Origin: Cryptomeria japonica
Taxonomy: Eukaryota; Streptophyta; Pinopsida; Cupressales; Cupressaceae
Assembly (NCBI RefSeq): GCF_030272615.1
Contig: NC_081415.1
Coordinates: forward strand, 265,147,925-265,211,924
DNA: 64,000 bases
Direction: 5' to 3'
Positions 10,988-26,306 of this stretch are shown in pieces. The notes under the pieces were generated by a model that saw only the letters and a program-made list of their open reading frames with translations, was not told the origin of the DNA and did not search any database. The position numbers and the translations under genes were made by a program. Position 1 is the first letter of the stretch. Each line of letters begins with the position of its first letter.

Positions 10988-11005
10988 TTCATGTCGGGTT
11001 CACCA
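10988..11005 (-). promoter_or_regulatory. E2 primer-binding site (tRNA-Trp)
   Basis: On the minus strand TGGTGAACCCGACATGAA lies three bases inside the 5' LTR. It complements the 3' end of plant tRNA-Trp as I recall it, with one mismatch that is a CpG-decay change (CGT to CAT). E3 has the undecayed form. Confidence 0.8.
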
Positions 11006-11008
11006 AAA

Positions 11009-13822
<2,814 letters not shown>

Positions 13823-14960
13823 TAAGTGTAGTATTTCTTCAGATGAATGTTGTTAGTTGGTTCGTCAAGCACATCTCCTTCTGAAGTGGTTAGTTGATAA
13901 GCACCTGATCCATAGACTGATATGATGACATAGGGACCTAACCAGTTAGGTTCAAATTTTCCTTTCTTTTCTCAATCTTGCTGATTTCTTGGATTTTCCT
14001 TGAGGACTAGGTCAACAACTTTGAAATTTTTAGGAATGACCTTGTGATTGTAGCTTTTGCACATGCGTTGCTGATATGCTTTGAGATGAGTGTAAGCATG
14101 CTGACGTCTTTCATCTAATAGTTCTAGTTTTTGTAGTCGGTTGACTCGATACTCTTCATCTGGGATTAAGCCTTTTAGAGAGACTCTGAGAGATGGAATT
14201 TCTACCTCCAGGGGTAAAATATCTTCTAAACCATAGACCAATGAGAAAGGTGTTGCTCCTGTAGGTGTGCAGATGCTAGTTTTGTATGCCCAAAGTGCTG
14301 TATTGAGTTGTACATGCCAATCTTTGCCTGCATCATTCACTGTTTTCTTTAGGATTTTCAGTATTGTCTTGTTGGATGCTTCCGCTTGACCATTCCCCTA
14401 TGGGTAGTATGGTGTGGAGAACCGATGTTGTATTTTGAATTGTTCACATAGTTCTCGGACATCTTGGTTTTTGAAAGGTCATCCATTATCGGTGATGATG
14501 GAGCTTGGAATAACATATCTGCAGATCAGATAGTTTAGGATAAAAGAGGCAACTTGTTTTCCAGTCACTGTGGTCATGGGGACTACTTCTATCCACTTGG
14601 TAAAGTATTCTATTGCAGTTATAATGAACTTGTGTCCATGTGAAGATGAAGGATGGATTTTGCTGACCAAGTCGAGTCCCTACTGACAAAAGGGCCAGGA
14701 TGTTGTAAATGACTGCAGTTCCTGTGCTAGTGCATGTATTAGATTGCCATGGATCTGGCATTTAGGACACTTTTTTGCAAAATGATAAGAATCTTTTTTC
14801 ATTGTCGGCTAGTAATATCCCATTCTTAGAATCTTTTTAGCAAGAGTAGTCCCACTTGAATGTGTGCCACAGATACCTTTGTGAAGCTCATGTAAAGCGG
14901 AATCAGATTCATTACGATCAAGGAAACGAAGAAGAATACCATCTAGACCTTGACGGTACA
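13823..14960 (-). pseudogene. E1 integrase
   Basis: The C-terminal part of E1 pol inserts element cDNA into the genome. Visible in order: an HHCC zinc domain (HELHKGICGTH .. CPKCQ), the core with its first acidic residue (GLDLVSKIHPSSSHGHKFI, then YFTKWIEVVP), the second Asp (IITDNG), the third Glu (GNGQAEA) and a C-terminal module (KGKFEPNWLGPY .. GSGAYQL .. HLKKYY). Six stops interrupt it: after YY (from TGG), after FCQ, after TDNG, after YYP (CAG to TAG), after NQQD (CGA to TGA), and one upstream near 15020. There are no frameshifts through the core. All are explained by single C-to-T or G-to-A changes. The frame ends about 13823. Not functional. Confidence 0.88.
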
Positions 14961-16100
14961 AAGTATCAGCAGTAAGGGTATAACAGGAGGCTTGTCGGAT
15001 AAAGTTACATTTTTGGTTTCAGGATTGGTCAATGGGTAGAATATTGTTCTTTAGATAATCATATATTGGCCCATACAAAGGGGAATCCGAACTAGTCAAG
15101 GTATAGACAACATGGGATTTAGAGTGGTCATAGGCTGGGGAGAATAGTTGCTCTACCAGAAACTCGTAACGACTCTATTGCTCTAGAATCTGTAGTAATG
15201 AAGCGATAGTAGCCATTGCATCGGCTGCTTTGTTGTTCAACCTTGGTATTTGCTCAAAGGTGATGTGTACAAAATATTGTTTGAAGTCATCCACCATTCG
15301 TTTGTAGGGTAGCAACTTGTCATCTTTTGTCTGATAGTCATTTTTGATTTGATTGACGACTAGTTGTGAATCTCTGTAGATCATTAACTCCGTGATTTTC
15401 CATTCTATGGCCATTTTTATGCCTATAACCAATGCCTCATATTCAGCCACATTATTTGTGCATGGAAACATAAGCCGATATGATCTTGGTATAGTGTGTC
15501 CTTCAGGAGTGATGAAGAGAATGCTAGCACCTGAACCATGTTGTGTGTAGGATCCGTCAAAGTATAGGGTCCATTGCTTGGTAGAAATAGCAAGAACGTC
15601 TCTGTCCGGAAATTCAATCTCCATAGTTTGTTTTCCTGGTAGTGGTGCTTCAGCTAGTTGATTTGCAATTGCTTGTCCTTTGATAGCTCTTCGTTCTGTA
15701 TATTGGATATCAAATTCACTGAGAATCATGACCCATTTAGCCAATCGGCTTGTAAGAGCTGCCTTGCTGAGTAGATATTTGAGAGGATCAATTTTTGCCA
15801 CTAGCTTAATTGTGTGTGCTAGCATATAATGTCGGAACTTTTGAGAAGTGAAGACTACTGTTAGACAAGCCTTCTCAATGAATGTATAGTTGAGTTCATA
15901 GCCATTCAATGTCCTACTGATGTAGTATATGGCTCGTTCCTTTCCTTGTTGATCTTCTTGTGCCAATAGTGCCCCCAGTGATATATCTGTTGTTGAAATG
16001 TATAAAATGAGTGGCTTTCCAGCTATTGGTGGTACTAGAACTGGTGGGTTTATTAGATACTATTTGATTTGATAAAAAGATTCTGCACACTTGGCTTCCC
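14961..16100 (-). pseudogene. E1 tandem RNase H domains (gypsy RH plus archaeal-like aRH)
   Basis: Directly after RT comes a gypsy RNase H-like segment (SLGALLAQEDQQGKERAIYY, then SRTLNGYELNYTFIEKACL). It is followed by a connection and a second RNase H (LYFDGSYTQHGSGAS, NVAEYEALVIGI, YRDSQLVVNQI, NNKAADAMA) that shows the D-E-D-D acidic residues. A second, archaeal-like RNase H is a hallmark of Tat-lineage gypsy elements and removes the RNA strand during cDNA synthesis. 15175-15966 is an open 263-codon stretch; in the second domain a Gly before the third Asp has become Arg (YRDSQ). Confidence 0.85.
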
Positions 16101-17480
16101 ATTTGAAAGGTACATTCTTATGTAGCAAGTGATTGAATGGTATAATTTTATCAGCTAGTTGAGCGATGAATCGCCTGATTGATTGAAGTCATCCTTGTAG
16201 AGAGCGAAGCTGACTGATATTATTTGGTGGTGGCATCTCCATAATGGCTTGTACCTTTGCTGGATCCACTTTAATACCTTTAGCTGGGACTATGTAGCCT
16301 AGTAACTTGCCTGATGTAACCCCGAAGACACACTTCTTAGGGTTGAGCCTGACTTGGAATTTTTCCAATCGATCAAAAATCTTTGTTAGGATGCTAAGTT
16401 GTTTTGCTCTGGTGAAGGATTTAACTAGTAAATCATCCACATAGTCTTCCATGAAGGTATGCATCATGTCATGAAAGATTGTTGTCATTGCTCATTGATA
16501 AGTAGCTCTTGCATTCTTTAAGCCAAAAGGCATAACATTCCAATAGTACGTTCCCCAAGGACAGGTAAACGCTGTTTTATCTTGATCCTCTGGGGCTATT
16601 TTTATTTGATTATAGCCTGAAAAACCATCCATTAGTGAGAGTATTGCATGGCCCGCTGTGAGGTCTACAATTATGTCGATACTAGGCAAAGGAAAGTCAT
16701 CCTTTGGATAGGCTTTGTTGACATCTTTGAAATTAGTGCAGATTCTGATACTGCCATCTGGTTTTGATACTGGTACTATGTTGGAAATCCATTCTGCATA
16801 GTTGATGGGTTGAATGAATCTGACATCTAATAGTTTCTTCTGTTCAGCCTTGACCATGAGTGCCACCTGTGGATTCATCTTTCGTAGTTTTTGCTTGACT
16901 GGCTTAACTCTTGGAGAGATGGACAAGTGATGCATGATTAAGTGTGGATCAATTCTGGGAATATCTGCGTATGACCAAGCAAAGTTAATTTGCTTTTCTT
17001 TAAAAAAAATGATAAATGCTGATCTTTCCTCGTCTGTCAGAGATTCTGCCAGGTGTATGTTTTTGGCTGCTTCTGTAGTACCAATGCTGATTGATTGAGT
17101 GGGCTCAATCAATATGGGTGATTTCTCATGAAAATGTTTAGTAAGAGTGTCAAGTCTCCCATCTTTAGGTGCCTTATAAAGGTTTTCACCCTCAAAAGCG
17201 TCCTTTATTTTTACTTTTTTTGTGATCTAGAGCTGCCATTGATTGGTTTTCAGCATCGGATCTTTTATTTGGTTCATTTTTGCAACTGAGAGACTTGGCA
17301 CTCCCTTGGTTGCAGACATCGTTATTGTGTTCGCTGGTAGAGCTTGTTTCTGGGTTAACGATGTATAGGTAGTGGATAATAGATTCATCATTTGGGAAAA
17401 TTGGTATATCATGTATTTCAGGTTCATCCTAGTCAATGAGGTCGGGAAAGATAAGTGGTAAGGAATCGTTTGGTAGATCA
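16101..17480 (-). pseudogene. E1 reverse transcriptase
   Basis: This copies element RNA into DNA. In order: PHLIMHHLSISPRVKPVKQK, EWISNIVPVSKPDGSIRIC, DFRDVN-like NFKDVNKAYPKDDFPLPSID, LMDGFSGYNQI, TYYWNVMPFGLKNARATYQ and the catalytic YVDD (DYVDDLLVKS), then NPKKCVFGV and LLGYIV. Stops occur after ATYQ (CGA to TGA where relatives have Arg), after LRSLQG, and after FYQIK (CAG to TAG). The frame is otherwise continuous with RNase H and integrase. 17113-17480 upstream is a less conserved linker. Confidence 0.9.
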
Positions 17481-18029
17481 AGTTCTACTACTGTAAGTGT
17501 CAAGACAAAGGTTTCATCGTGATTGGTTCAGGTGCTAAAGAAGTTCAGGATTCCGTTGAGGTCTTTGATGGTATCATCCTCTGTATAGACTTGTTCATAA
17601 TGTTTCTGCTCGCTTTCCTTAGCATCATAGATATTCTGTGGTCCAAATTTAGGTAGTCTAATTTCTGCATTATGTTCTTCTTGAGAAAGGGATATGGAAC
17701 TAGTATTGTCAGCGGTAGCTCCAGTAGCATTTGAGTAGCTACCCCATTTATATTCATTGGAATCAGTCTTAGAGTTATCATCCCAGATCTTTTTAGTGCT
17801 ATAAATAGGTATGTTGTATGGCGAAAATAGATCTTTGATGATTGATACCAATTTGCTGGCTTTTTCTAATTCTGCGTCAGATCCTGCTTCTACCTTTTGT
17901 ATTTGATCATATACTATTCCTCCTTGGGGAGGAATAATGATATCAGGAGGTAGTTCTGCTTTTTTAGATATTGGTGCTTGAATATGAGCTACTGCTGTAG
18001 ATATGGCCTTCTTGTGATTGAGGAGTTTC

Positions 18030-19100
18030 TCCTGATGTTGCTTCTATTCTTGATGTTCACGGTCCTTGCAGATTGTTTCTGCTAACTCAAATAGTGCTTC
18101 TTGCCAGGAATCTTCTTTGTACTTCTTCTTTGTTTTCCATTGAGGTTTTGGATTCTTGTGTGGTATCTTTCTCAGTAGGAAATTGAGTTTACAACCCAAT
18201 CCTGTTTTGTCTCTACTGAGATGTGAAGGAAGGTCTATTGGTTCCATGACTCCTTCTTTGTGTTTTCCAATAGGTCCTTTACCATTATATCCCATTTGTT
18301 GCATGATTGAGTAGCCCTTTCCATATAGGTGTGTTGGTAGAACTATGTCTAGAGTAGCTGCTTTGTTATCTCTTTCTCATCTTTGTATAACCAGCTAAGG
18401 ATGTCCTTTTCCTCTGATTCATGTGATAGAGTGCCGAGTTGGATGAAGGTACCATCAAATTTGGTGATGGGCTGAGTTACCTGATGTGTTGATGTTGTAG
18501 GTAATCCATGAGATCTGGGTGATGTTGGCAAGTTAGACAAACATATGGGTTCCAAAGAGTATTCCCCCATGCCTTGTTCTCTGATTTGCATTTTCTTCTT
18601 GAAATCTCCAGGTAATGATTCAGACTTTGCCTTCTGTAGACCTAATAAAATATTGTATGTGAGGTCTATGTCTAAGACTTGGCACATAGTATCTCTTTGT
18701 ATGGGGCCAACTTGAATTGGTAACAATACTGTCCCTTTAGAGGATCTTTCCTCATCATCATATGCCTTTATAGTAATTTTTTTTGCGTGGATCAATAGAC
18801 TCCTCTGAGAAGCCTAATGCACGGATAAGTTTTAAGGTACACATATTAAGTCCAGCTCTTCCATCTATCAATACTCTTTTTACTTGGTGTTTATAGACGA
18901 TAACTTCAATATGGAGAGGAGTGTTATGCGGATGACTTAAGGAAGTATTATCATGCTCTGAGAAGGTGAGATTATGAGGCCCTATCATATGAGCGACCAT
19001 GGATTGGAATTTGTCAGCATCCAGATCTTGAGGTACATTGGTTTCCAACAACGATTGTTCCAATATGTCTTTGTGTTTTGGCGAAAGTTTCAACAACTCT
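18030..19100 (-). pseudogene. E1 protease and G-patch region
   Basis: An aspartic-protease-like segment reads VKRVLIDGRAGLNMCTLKLI (family consensus has D-G-G or D-S-G; the third position is Arg here). It is followed in a shifted frame by LTYNILLGLQKA, the flap/second-strand region. At 18220-18304 a G-patch reads MGYNGKGPIGKHKEGV, a Gly-rich nucleic-acid-binding motif known from some plant retroelement polyproteins. A frameshift near 18780 (poly-T) and stops break it. 17530-17851 downstream holds an acidic spacer between G-patch and RT. Confidence 0.8.
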
Positions 19101-19204
19101 AGTATAGATATTTGAGCAGGAGTTTTGCATAGTTGGCTGACTAAATCATATTGGATTTTTGGTGTAGTGTTTGTTGTTGTTGTGTGGCCCTTCAGGACAT
19201 ATTT

Positions 19205-21109
19205 CTAAGCTCTGGTTGTTACATTGATAGATTCATGATTACGTTGGTCTCGGATTGTGATGACGTTTACATGATTTTCTTCAGCTGATATGTGATTGAT
19301 GGTGTTATTGTAGATGTGATTGATACAAGCTCCACGTGTATCGTTCGAGGTTGAAGCTCCATCTTTGTTGTAGTTTGGAAGAGGATTTTTAAAGGCTCTA
19401 TGGTCACCATTTGTCTTGAGACCGTCCACCGTTAAATCACCTCTATCAATGATGTTTTGAACAATGTTTTTCAATCTCATGCAATTGTTCATTTGATGAC
19501 CTTTGTTGCGATGAAAATCACAGAAGTGTGAGTCATTCCACCAAGGTGGTTTGATTTGGGGTTCATAGTTGCTGATTGTGGGCAAAGAGATAATCTTGTT
19601 TGCCAGGAGTTCTCTGAATGTTGACTCCAGTGATTATCCCAATGGTGTGAAGACACGTTTTTGGAAATTGTTGGTGCCGTCTCATGAATTGTTATTAGGT
19701 CCTTGATTTGTGATTTTGTTTTGAGTATCGTTGGTGTTCTTTGTGTTGGGTTGACCTTGATTGGTATTCGGTGCGTATGTGTTAGCATCTGGGTTAGCAC
19801 CTTTGGGGTTCTTTGTAGCTTGAGGATTTCCTGATAATGCGAGCACTGACTGTTTAGATTTTGGATCATGTGATTCATTGCTGCCTTCGTTTCCATTGTT
19901 TTTGTTTCGAGTCCAGAATCTAGATTTGTCTAAGTTGGTGTTATTTTGGTTATTGTAGTTTGATGAACCTATTCATTCTTTGAAGAATTTGAGTGTTCCT
20001 TTCTTGACACATGCTTCTTCTACTTGAATGCCATTTTCAATCAGTTTAGTGAAAGACGGTATGCATTGGAGTTTGAGCTTGTAACTCATCTCACCATTCA
20101 AGTTGTTGATGAAAATTTCCATTTTCTCTTTTTTCAAGAATATCTCGAGGATATCGTGAAACCATACGTCGCCAATGTTGAAGGAATACCATGAATGTTT
20201 CATTGTTTTTTCGTTTGGTGTTACAGACGTCTAGCATGGTTATAGCATGTTGAATGTTATAGGAATACCGAGTGATGAATTTGTTGACTAGTTCGTCAAA
20301 TGATCTGACAAGAGGTGTGATTTTGGATAGCCATTCCATTGTTAGTCCTCCCAAACTTCTTGGGAATAACCTCATCAGATAGGTGTCGTCATGAGCGAAT
20401 TCAAGGCTCATGGTACAAAATTCTCTAACGTGATCATGGGGATCACTTTTCCCATCGTACTTGTCAAATTTAGGTACGTCTGAATTTGGAGGAAAAGGGA
20501 TCATGTGCAATCTTCTGTCAAATGGGTAAGGACACATTTCATTTAGTGAATACCGCACTGTTGTCCCTTGTTGCATATCTTGCATGTGTCTTTGTAACAT
20601 TTGCATTTTTTGAGTAAGGGCAACCAAAGGCACATTGTTTTGCTAAGGGAAGAGTTCTTCCCTTGCATTAATCCTGGGTTGAAATGGTGTATGGAACGGT
20701 ATATTTTGCTTGGGGATGTGTTGCTCAGGGATGTTTTGCCCTGGGGTATGTGTTCCGGTATGTTTTGTTCAGGAATATCTTGTTTAGGGTCGTGTGCTTC
20801 CCCTTCTCATTGTTGTTCTTGATACTCGTATTGTTGAGACCTTATTCTAAACATGTCTGTGTCAAAGTCTTCAGGGAGTTTAACCCCTTTGCTTGTAAGC
20901 ATGAGTAGGTACTTTTCCTTGTCATTTTCCATGAGGCTTTCCACAATTTTTTGGAATGAAGCACTTTCTTGGCATTCCTGAAGAATTTCCTCATAAATTT
21001 CAGTATCCTCTAGATGTGGACCTCCAAAAGGATTTGATAACCTCCGATTCATACTGGATTCTGCTTGTGCCTCGCTTTGTTTGTTTTGTTGAGAGCGAGT
21101 AACAAGCAT
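19205..21109 (-). pseudogene. E1 gag
   Basis: The N-terminal segment from 21109 begins MLVTRSQQNKQ and contains DTEIYEEILQECQ. The capsid-like domain at 20100-20520 (FPPNSDVPKFDKYDGKSDP, LRSLGGLTMEWLSKI-type, SFDELVNKFITRYSYNI) matches retrotransposon Gag. It continues after a frameshift at 19973-20203, and a CX2HX4HX4C knuckle (CDFHRNKGHQMNNC) lies near 19500. Gag would form the particle. Frameshifts near 20200 and 19900 and several stops make it a pseudogene. Confidence 0.85.
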
Positions 21110-21961
21110 TTTTAGTAGAAGCTTTCTGTGACAAAGGGGACAAAATCCTCTTCGATATGTTGCTCAGGGGTTGGTGGTGGTAATCTCGGGAAGTTATAAG
21201 TGATGCACTCATCAGGAAAGAATGCTAGATTGATCTTTCCTCCACAGTTTATGATTTGATTGAATGCAGATTTTTGACAATATGCCCTAGTCTTCAAAGG
21301 CTCTTTGTCAAATTTGTTGGATTTGTTCTGGATATAAAGTTTGACATGATGAAGGAATTTCGATGAGATTTGAAGAGTTGACGATTGATGTATAAAAATT
21401 TATTTCTTTTGACAAATTTGGAAAAACTTGGTTGTTGTTTCTTCAACGTGGTGTTACAATAAATATTCTTTCTTCTCAGAATATGGGGATTAGTCATGCA
21501 TAAGTGATTTAATGGTTTCCTTTGAATTGTTTTGGATTTATTTGATGTTGTTTTGAAAACTCAAGTTTTACTTTATCAAAGTGAAGGTTTTGATGCCCCC
21601 TCATGACAAAGCGTGTCAAATGATATGGATAAAGTCTCTCGATATGGAAACTTGATTTGACAACCTGAGATTTTGAACAAGTGTTGTTGAGATATAATCT
21701 GTGAGATAATAAAGGACCTATTCATCACTTGCAATGATGTTTCCTGATTTTGATAGGATAGATATGTTTATTGTGCGATCAGTTTTGGATTCTGGACAAC
21801 TTTTGTTTTGACACAAAATTTGCTCAAGAAATAGTTTTTAAAGCTTTGTTTTTGATACTCTTGTTTGATGAAAATGAAGTTGATGAAAGGATGCTCTCAA
21901 AAATGCTTTCTAAATTTTCAAAAATTTCCACTGTTTTGCCTCCTGTTTTTCTGGGTTTAAT

Positions 21962-22345
21962 CACGTGCTAAAACAGAGACCGAATGCGCTACAAAAATTT
22001 CTTGATGCGCTAGGAAAAAGACCCCATGCACTAGACTACCCCGGTCTACATGCTAATTGGTTGAGACCGTTAAAGTTTGTTTTCTATTTTTGCTTAAAAG
22101 ATCATGCACTGGTATGAGCCTTCCACACGCTAACTGATAAACCTGATGCGCTAGAGATTGACTCCCACATGCTAAGCTGATGCTTTGATGCGCTAGATTG
22201 TTTGTTGGATGCGCTAACTGTTTAACGTTGTTTCTAAATTTTGGTAAAGCGCTACTGTTAAAACTGGACGCGCTAAAGTGAAGGTTTGATGTGCTAAAAT
22301 ATGTATCATACGCGCTAAGAAATTGCTCTTACGCGCTAGACTACC
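21962..22345 (-). repeat. TAGCGCA motif cluster, E1 leader, proximal to gag
   Basis: On the plus strand TGCGCTA occurs exactly about five times, with variants ACGCGCTA (three), AGCGCTA, TGCACTA, TGTGCTA and ATGCTAA, most often preceded by GA. In element orientation this reads TAGCGCATC. Confidence 0.85.
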
Positions 22346-23869
22346 CTGATATTTTCTTTTGTTTGGTTGTTTGTAATTTTTGAAATTTGTTTTGAGTTTT
22401 TCAGTATTAATAGATGATTTTCTGAAGTAATAAATGCAAACACAACACCAAAGAGACAACCATTTTTCTTAATCTAACAAAAAGTGTATATTCTGTGAGG
22501 ATGTGTTCAAATCCCCAATGTTTTAATAGGTTTGGATACAAATAAGACACTTCAGAAAGACTCTTTATTCAAGGGTCATAAATAATACCATAGCCCATTA
22601 GTCTCGATACTCCGTCAGCTCAAACAACCGTGTCACCCCCTAGGGGGCGCCCATTTTTTTGCCTTTTGCCAGAAATTAACCCAAAGTGAATTGCTTCACA
22701 ATTGAGTAGTTATCTTGGGAGATATATGGTGAGCGATCTTGGGGGCAGATTCTTCCCCACCCTTGCGCTATGATATTATAAATGTCTGGTTATTGACTCA
22801 GCTCATGGTTTCTACTTCTAAGGTTCGTAATCAGGCTTCTTGTTCGGCCGTCAGTGATAAACTCCCTCAGGAGGCTTCCCAACCTTTAGAACAAAGGCTT
22901 TACGTATCTCAAGGATATTGGGGGAAGGCTAATCATTGCGCGCAACCATTGAAAAGGACTTTCGTCACTTTCCACTTTTGATTATAGTGGGTTGGAACAC
23001 TTGGCGTCAAAGCTATTTCCCACTTAGGTCGTTCCCTTCACACTGGCCATAAATGGCTTTAAGAGTTGATTTCAATCCCTCGGGAAGGCATGCCTGCTAA
23101 AGGGTTTTATTTACTTGAAATACTGAAAGCATAAGAGTAGTTTGGCTTTTTGATCACCCAATTAAGGGGAGAGCATATACCTTCTACTTTCGAGACAAGG
23201 CAAACAAATTTGTTCTTTTTACCTTTCCAATCAGTGATTTTCTAAGATCTATATGGAGATGTTGCTCTATGAAAACATGGTGTTCTTTTTATTTCCTTTA
23301 AAGCAATGATTTTCTAGTTTATTGAAAAGAAAAGGCCAACAAAGCAAAATTTTGATCTTGGTCTACAAAACAAAAATGATGTGTGGTCAACAAAATAAAG
23401 CGATCAAAAGGGGAAGAACTTCCCTCTTTGATTGTAACTGACTTTTGTGACTTAGTGTGATTCTTTACTTTGCCCAAATTTTAAAAATGGACCCTTTTAG
23501 GCACCAAAGGATGGTGACATTCTTTTTAAGCCCTTTGCAAAATGAAAATTTGGCTAGTTCTTTTTAAAAGCTCAAATTAAGGATTTTCTTCCTAGAAAAG
23601 CAAGAAAAGATTTTGATTTGTGATTCATTTTAGGTACCCAAATGAAATATGAGTTCAATTTTAAGAAAAAGAAGTTCAAATTTTAAACTAACTTAATGAA
23701 GTTAGTAAAAACTCTAACTATCTTAATAGTCTTAAAACTAAGCTCCTATCTGCAATAAAATCATTAGAATCTTGCAAAATAACAAGCAAAAAATGTTAGA
23801 TAACCGGTGGACTTCAACAAGTCTAATTTTATCCTTGGTTACAGACTTTAATTTTCTTGTCTCTGTCTG

Positions 23870-24155
23870 TCTATGATGTGCTATAGAACAAACTGTACAT
23901 GCTACAATATAACATTGATGCACTAAAAGATGGTAGAGATGCGCTATACTGTTTTCAGGATGCGCTAGGATGGTTTCCGGATGCGTTGCTTTGTTTTTCT
24001 CCCGTGTCGAGACCTACAGGAAAATATTAGTGGGATGATCCTCTAAGGTAAAGACTTTACACGCTACAAGATGGACCCAATGTGCTGAACAGTAAGCAGG
24101 ATGCGCTAGACTGTTAACCAGATGCGCTAGGGAATGTTTCCCACACGCTGATTTT
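23870..24155 (-). repeat. TAGCGCA motif cluster, E1 leader, near the primer site
   Basis: GATGCGCTA occurs four times exactly, with variants GATGTGCTA, GATGCACTA, GATGCGTTG and CACGCTA. It ends about 60 bases from the primer site. Confidence 0.85.
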
Positions 24156-24216
24156 TGTTTCCCATGGACCTGCAAAAGTGGTTAAATTCAAAAACTGATT
24201 TGATATATGGGGTCAG

Positions 24217-24234
24217 GCCCCACGGTGGGTGCCA
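24217..24234 (-). promoter_or_regulatory. E1 primer-binding site (tRNA-Lys)
   Basis: On the minus strand TGGCACCCACCGTGGGGC lies four bases inside the LTR. It complements the 3' end of plant tRNA-Lys (CUU) as I recall it, with one mismatch explained by CpG decay. Confidence 0.85.
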
Positions 24235-24238
24235 GAAA

Positions 24239-25682
24239 TGTATGCAGGAAAAACGGGTCGATAGAACTTAAAATGTGAAAAATGAAGCCTAAGGAGCCTT
24301 GCTCACACACCCACATGACTTCTTGGTGCAAGCTATGGAGTCATGAAGTATGGCTCAGCTTCCCAAGGTTGGTTCCATGGTTCTCTATCTCACAAGGTCC
24401 CTCAAACCAATTTCTTTGCTCTCAGATCATTGAGCAAGGTGGTTTAGGGATGACAAATGCAAGAACGAGGGATGCTTTGGTTGATTTTAAGATGAAATGC
24501 ATCCTAAACTATGCATGATCCTATAAATGCAATAAACTAGATTATAAGATGACAAGATTAGTAGCAAGACTATCCTAGCATGATATACTAGTCTATGATT
24601 TAAGCTAGATGATAAAGAAAATACCCTAAACATGCATATTTAGATTAATTCCTATTGAAAAGAGAGGCTAAATGATGAGCACAAATGATATATTAAAGAT
24701 TGGATGAATTTTAGTATAAGTATGATGCTAAAGACTTGGATGATTAAAATGGAGGAATGAGAGCTCTATTTATAGCAAAAATAGGGCAATGAATGGCCAG
24801 GATTGAAAGAGGTAATCAAGGGTTGAGTTTGAAAGTTGGGAATCCATGTTCACAATTTTCACCAATGAAATGGTGACAATTGGCAACATATGGTTGGTTG
24901 AGAGGAGATGTAAGAAGCATTAAATGCTTGAGAAGACCTCATGGTTATTTTAAGGGGTAAGGGTTATGGTTAAGTTAGGATTACCCATTGGATAAAGCTT
25001 TTACCCAAATGATAAACTCTTGTGCAAAGGATTAAGGATAACCATGGTCAAAGCAATAAATGCTTAATGAGACCCTTGGGTTACATGGAGGTTGAGTTTA
25101 GGGAAATTCTTTAATCATGCTAGAGGGTTGAGTTAACCATTAATGGTTTAGGAGACTTTCAAAGTTAAGTGGTTGAAGCCTTTAAGGGTTTTCAAAGACT
25201 TTGAGGGTTTGAGAAGTGACTTCCTCTTTTTTAGGGATGTGACAAAGTTTAGGAAATGGGTTAGGTTAATTTAGAAGTGATTAGAAGAGTCTAGAAGGGG
25301 TTAGGAATAGGGTTTAGGAAGCAAGTGGGAGATGTAGGATTTTGCAAGTGGATGAAGGGATAATAGGATTTAATTGAATAAAATGAATTTAATTCAATTT
25401 GGTTGTAATTGGGGAAATTAAATAAATTAGATTTATTTAATTTAGGATAAACTATTCAATTAAATTTGAATTTAATTAAAAGGTGGATAGGGGATTTAAT
25501 TGAATAAAATGATTTATCCTATTAAATGGTAAAAGAGGTCTAGTGAATTTAATTAAATAAATGGAGTAATTTACTTAATTAAATAGAGGAATGTGAGTAA
25601 TTCAATTAAATTGGATTTAATTAAATAGAGAAATGAACATAAGATATTCATTTAGGAATATGGTCATTTTTATACGTCTACA
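24239..25682 (-). repeat. E1 5' LTR
   Basis: 1444 bases, TG..CA on plus; minus-strand start TGTAGACGTATAAAAATG. TATA box (TATAAATA, minus) at plus 24777-24784. A 78-codon open stretch at 24282-24518 lies inside it and is not a gene. Confidence 0.95.
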
Positions 25683-25905
25683 GTTATGTTTGTGGAAGAT
25701 TTGGACACCTATCTAATCAATGCAAAACACATACCGGCATAGCATATGGAAAAGCTATTCAGAAGAACAATGTGACTTTTTATGCTTGTAACAAGATTGG
25801 CCATATTGCAAAATTTTGTAGAAGTAAGACCTCACTGACAAATAATAAAGGACCCAGTTTGAAAGGCAAAGAGAAGGTAGATGAGGTAAAGCAATAATTT
25901 TCAAA
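25683..25905 (+). pseudogene. E0 gag, right part after E1 insertion
   Basis: It continues the knuckle cut by E1: joined across the insertion the residues give C-Y-V-C-G-R-F-G-H-L-S-N-Q-C, a perfect CX2CX4HX4C. Then a further knuckle lacking its first Cys (FYACNKIGHIAKFC) and a basic tail (GPSLKGKEKVDEVKQ) ending in a stop near 25896. The GTTAT at 25683 is the second copy of the target duplication. Confidence 0.9.
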
Positions 25906-26306
25906 ATAATGGATTAGAAAGAGAGATCAGAATGCTGATGAAACTATTCCTTCTCTGGTAGAATAGAGTATCACTCCATCGGTAGGAGATTCCTCATCTA
26001 ACTGAAAAGAAACCTTTTGGGGGTATGGCAACAAGTTGAAAATCATGCATGTTTTCCCTTGGTTTATGGTAAGAAGATGAACTTCTTCTTACTGGCAGAT
26101 GTGTTAAGTTTCACTTAACCGGTAGGCATTTATTGTGGTAGTTGAAGGAAAAGACATTATAAATCAGTGTTTTTCCCTCTTTTTCAATCACCGAGCATTC
26201 AAATTTTCTAAGAGTGCGAAAAACCCGAGCGAAGGCATCCATAGAGAGAAGTGAAGCAAGATCTTTCAAGCATCCAAACCTAAAAGGCAGATTAAGGTAT
26301 TTATCA
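25906..26306 (+). promoter_or_regulatory. Gap between E0 gag and extra ORF, with possible internal promoter
   Basis: There is no pol here. TATAAAT at about 26158-26164 is followed by a pyrimidine-rich stretch and then a 120-base interval to ATG 26307, the layout of a Pol II promoter and 5' leader. Confidence 0.4.

Larger units (their letters stand above)
21300..24216 (-). other. E1 long leader between primer site and gag
   Basis: A 2.9-kb non-coding leader, typical in length for Tat elements. It holds two clusters of the TAGCGCA motif (read as TGCGCTA on plus) at 21962-22345 and 23870-24155, and a palindromic CCCCTAGGGGG at about 22638. The few short ORFs, including one at 22739-22981, have no recognisable product. 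Confidence 0.75.

Noticed and set aside
22739-22981. 80-codon plus-strand frame in the E1 leader
   Set aside because: No motif, antisense to the element, typical chance length.
24282-24518. 78-codon open frame (also partly at 780-1020) inside the E1 LTRs
   Set aside because: It lies wholly within the LTR, is broken in the other copy and has no family resemblance; taken as chance.
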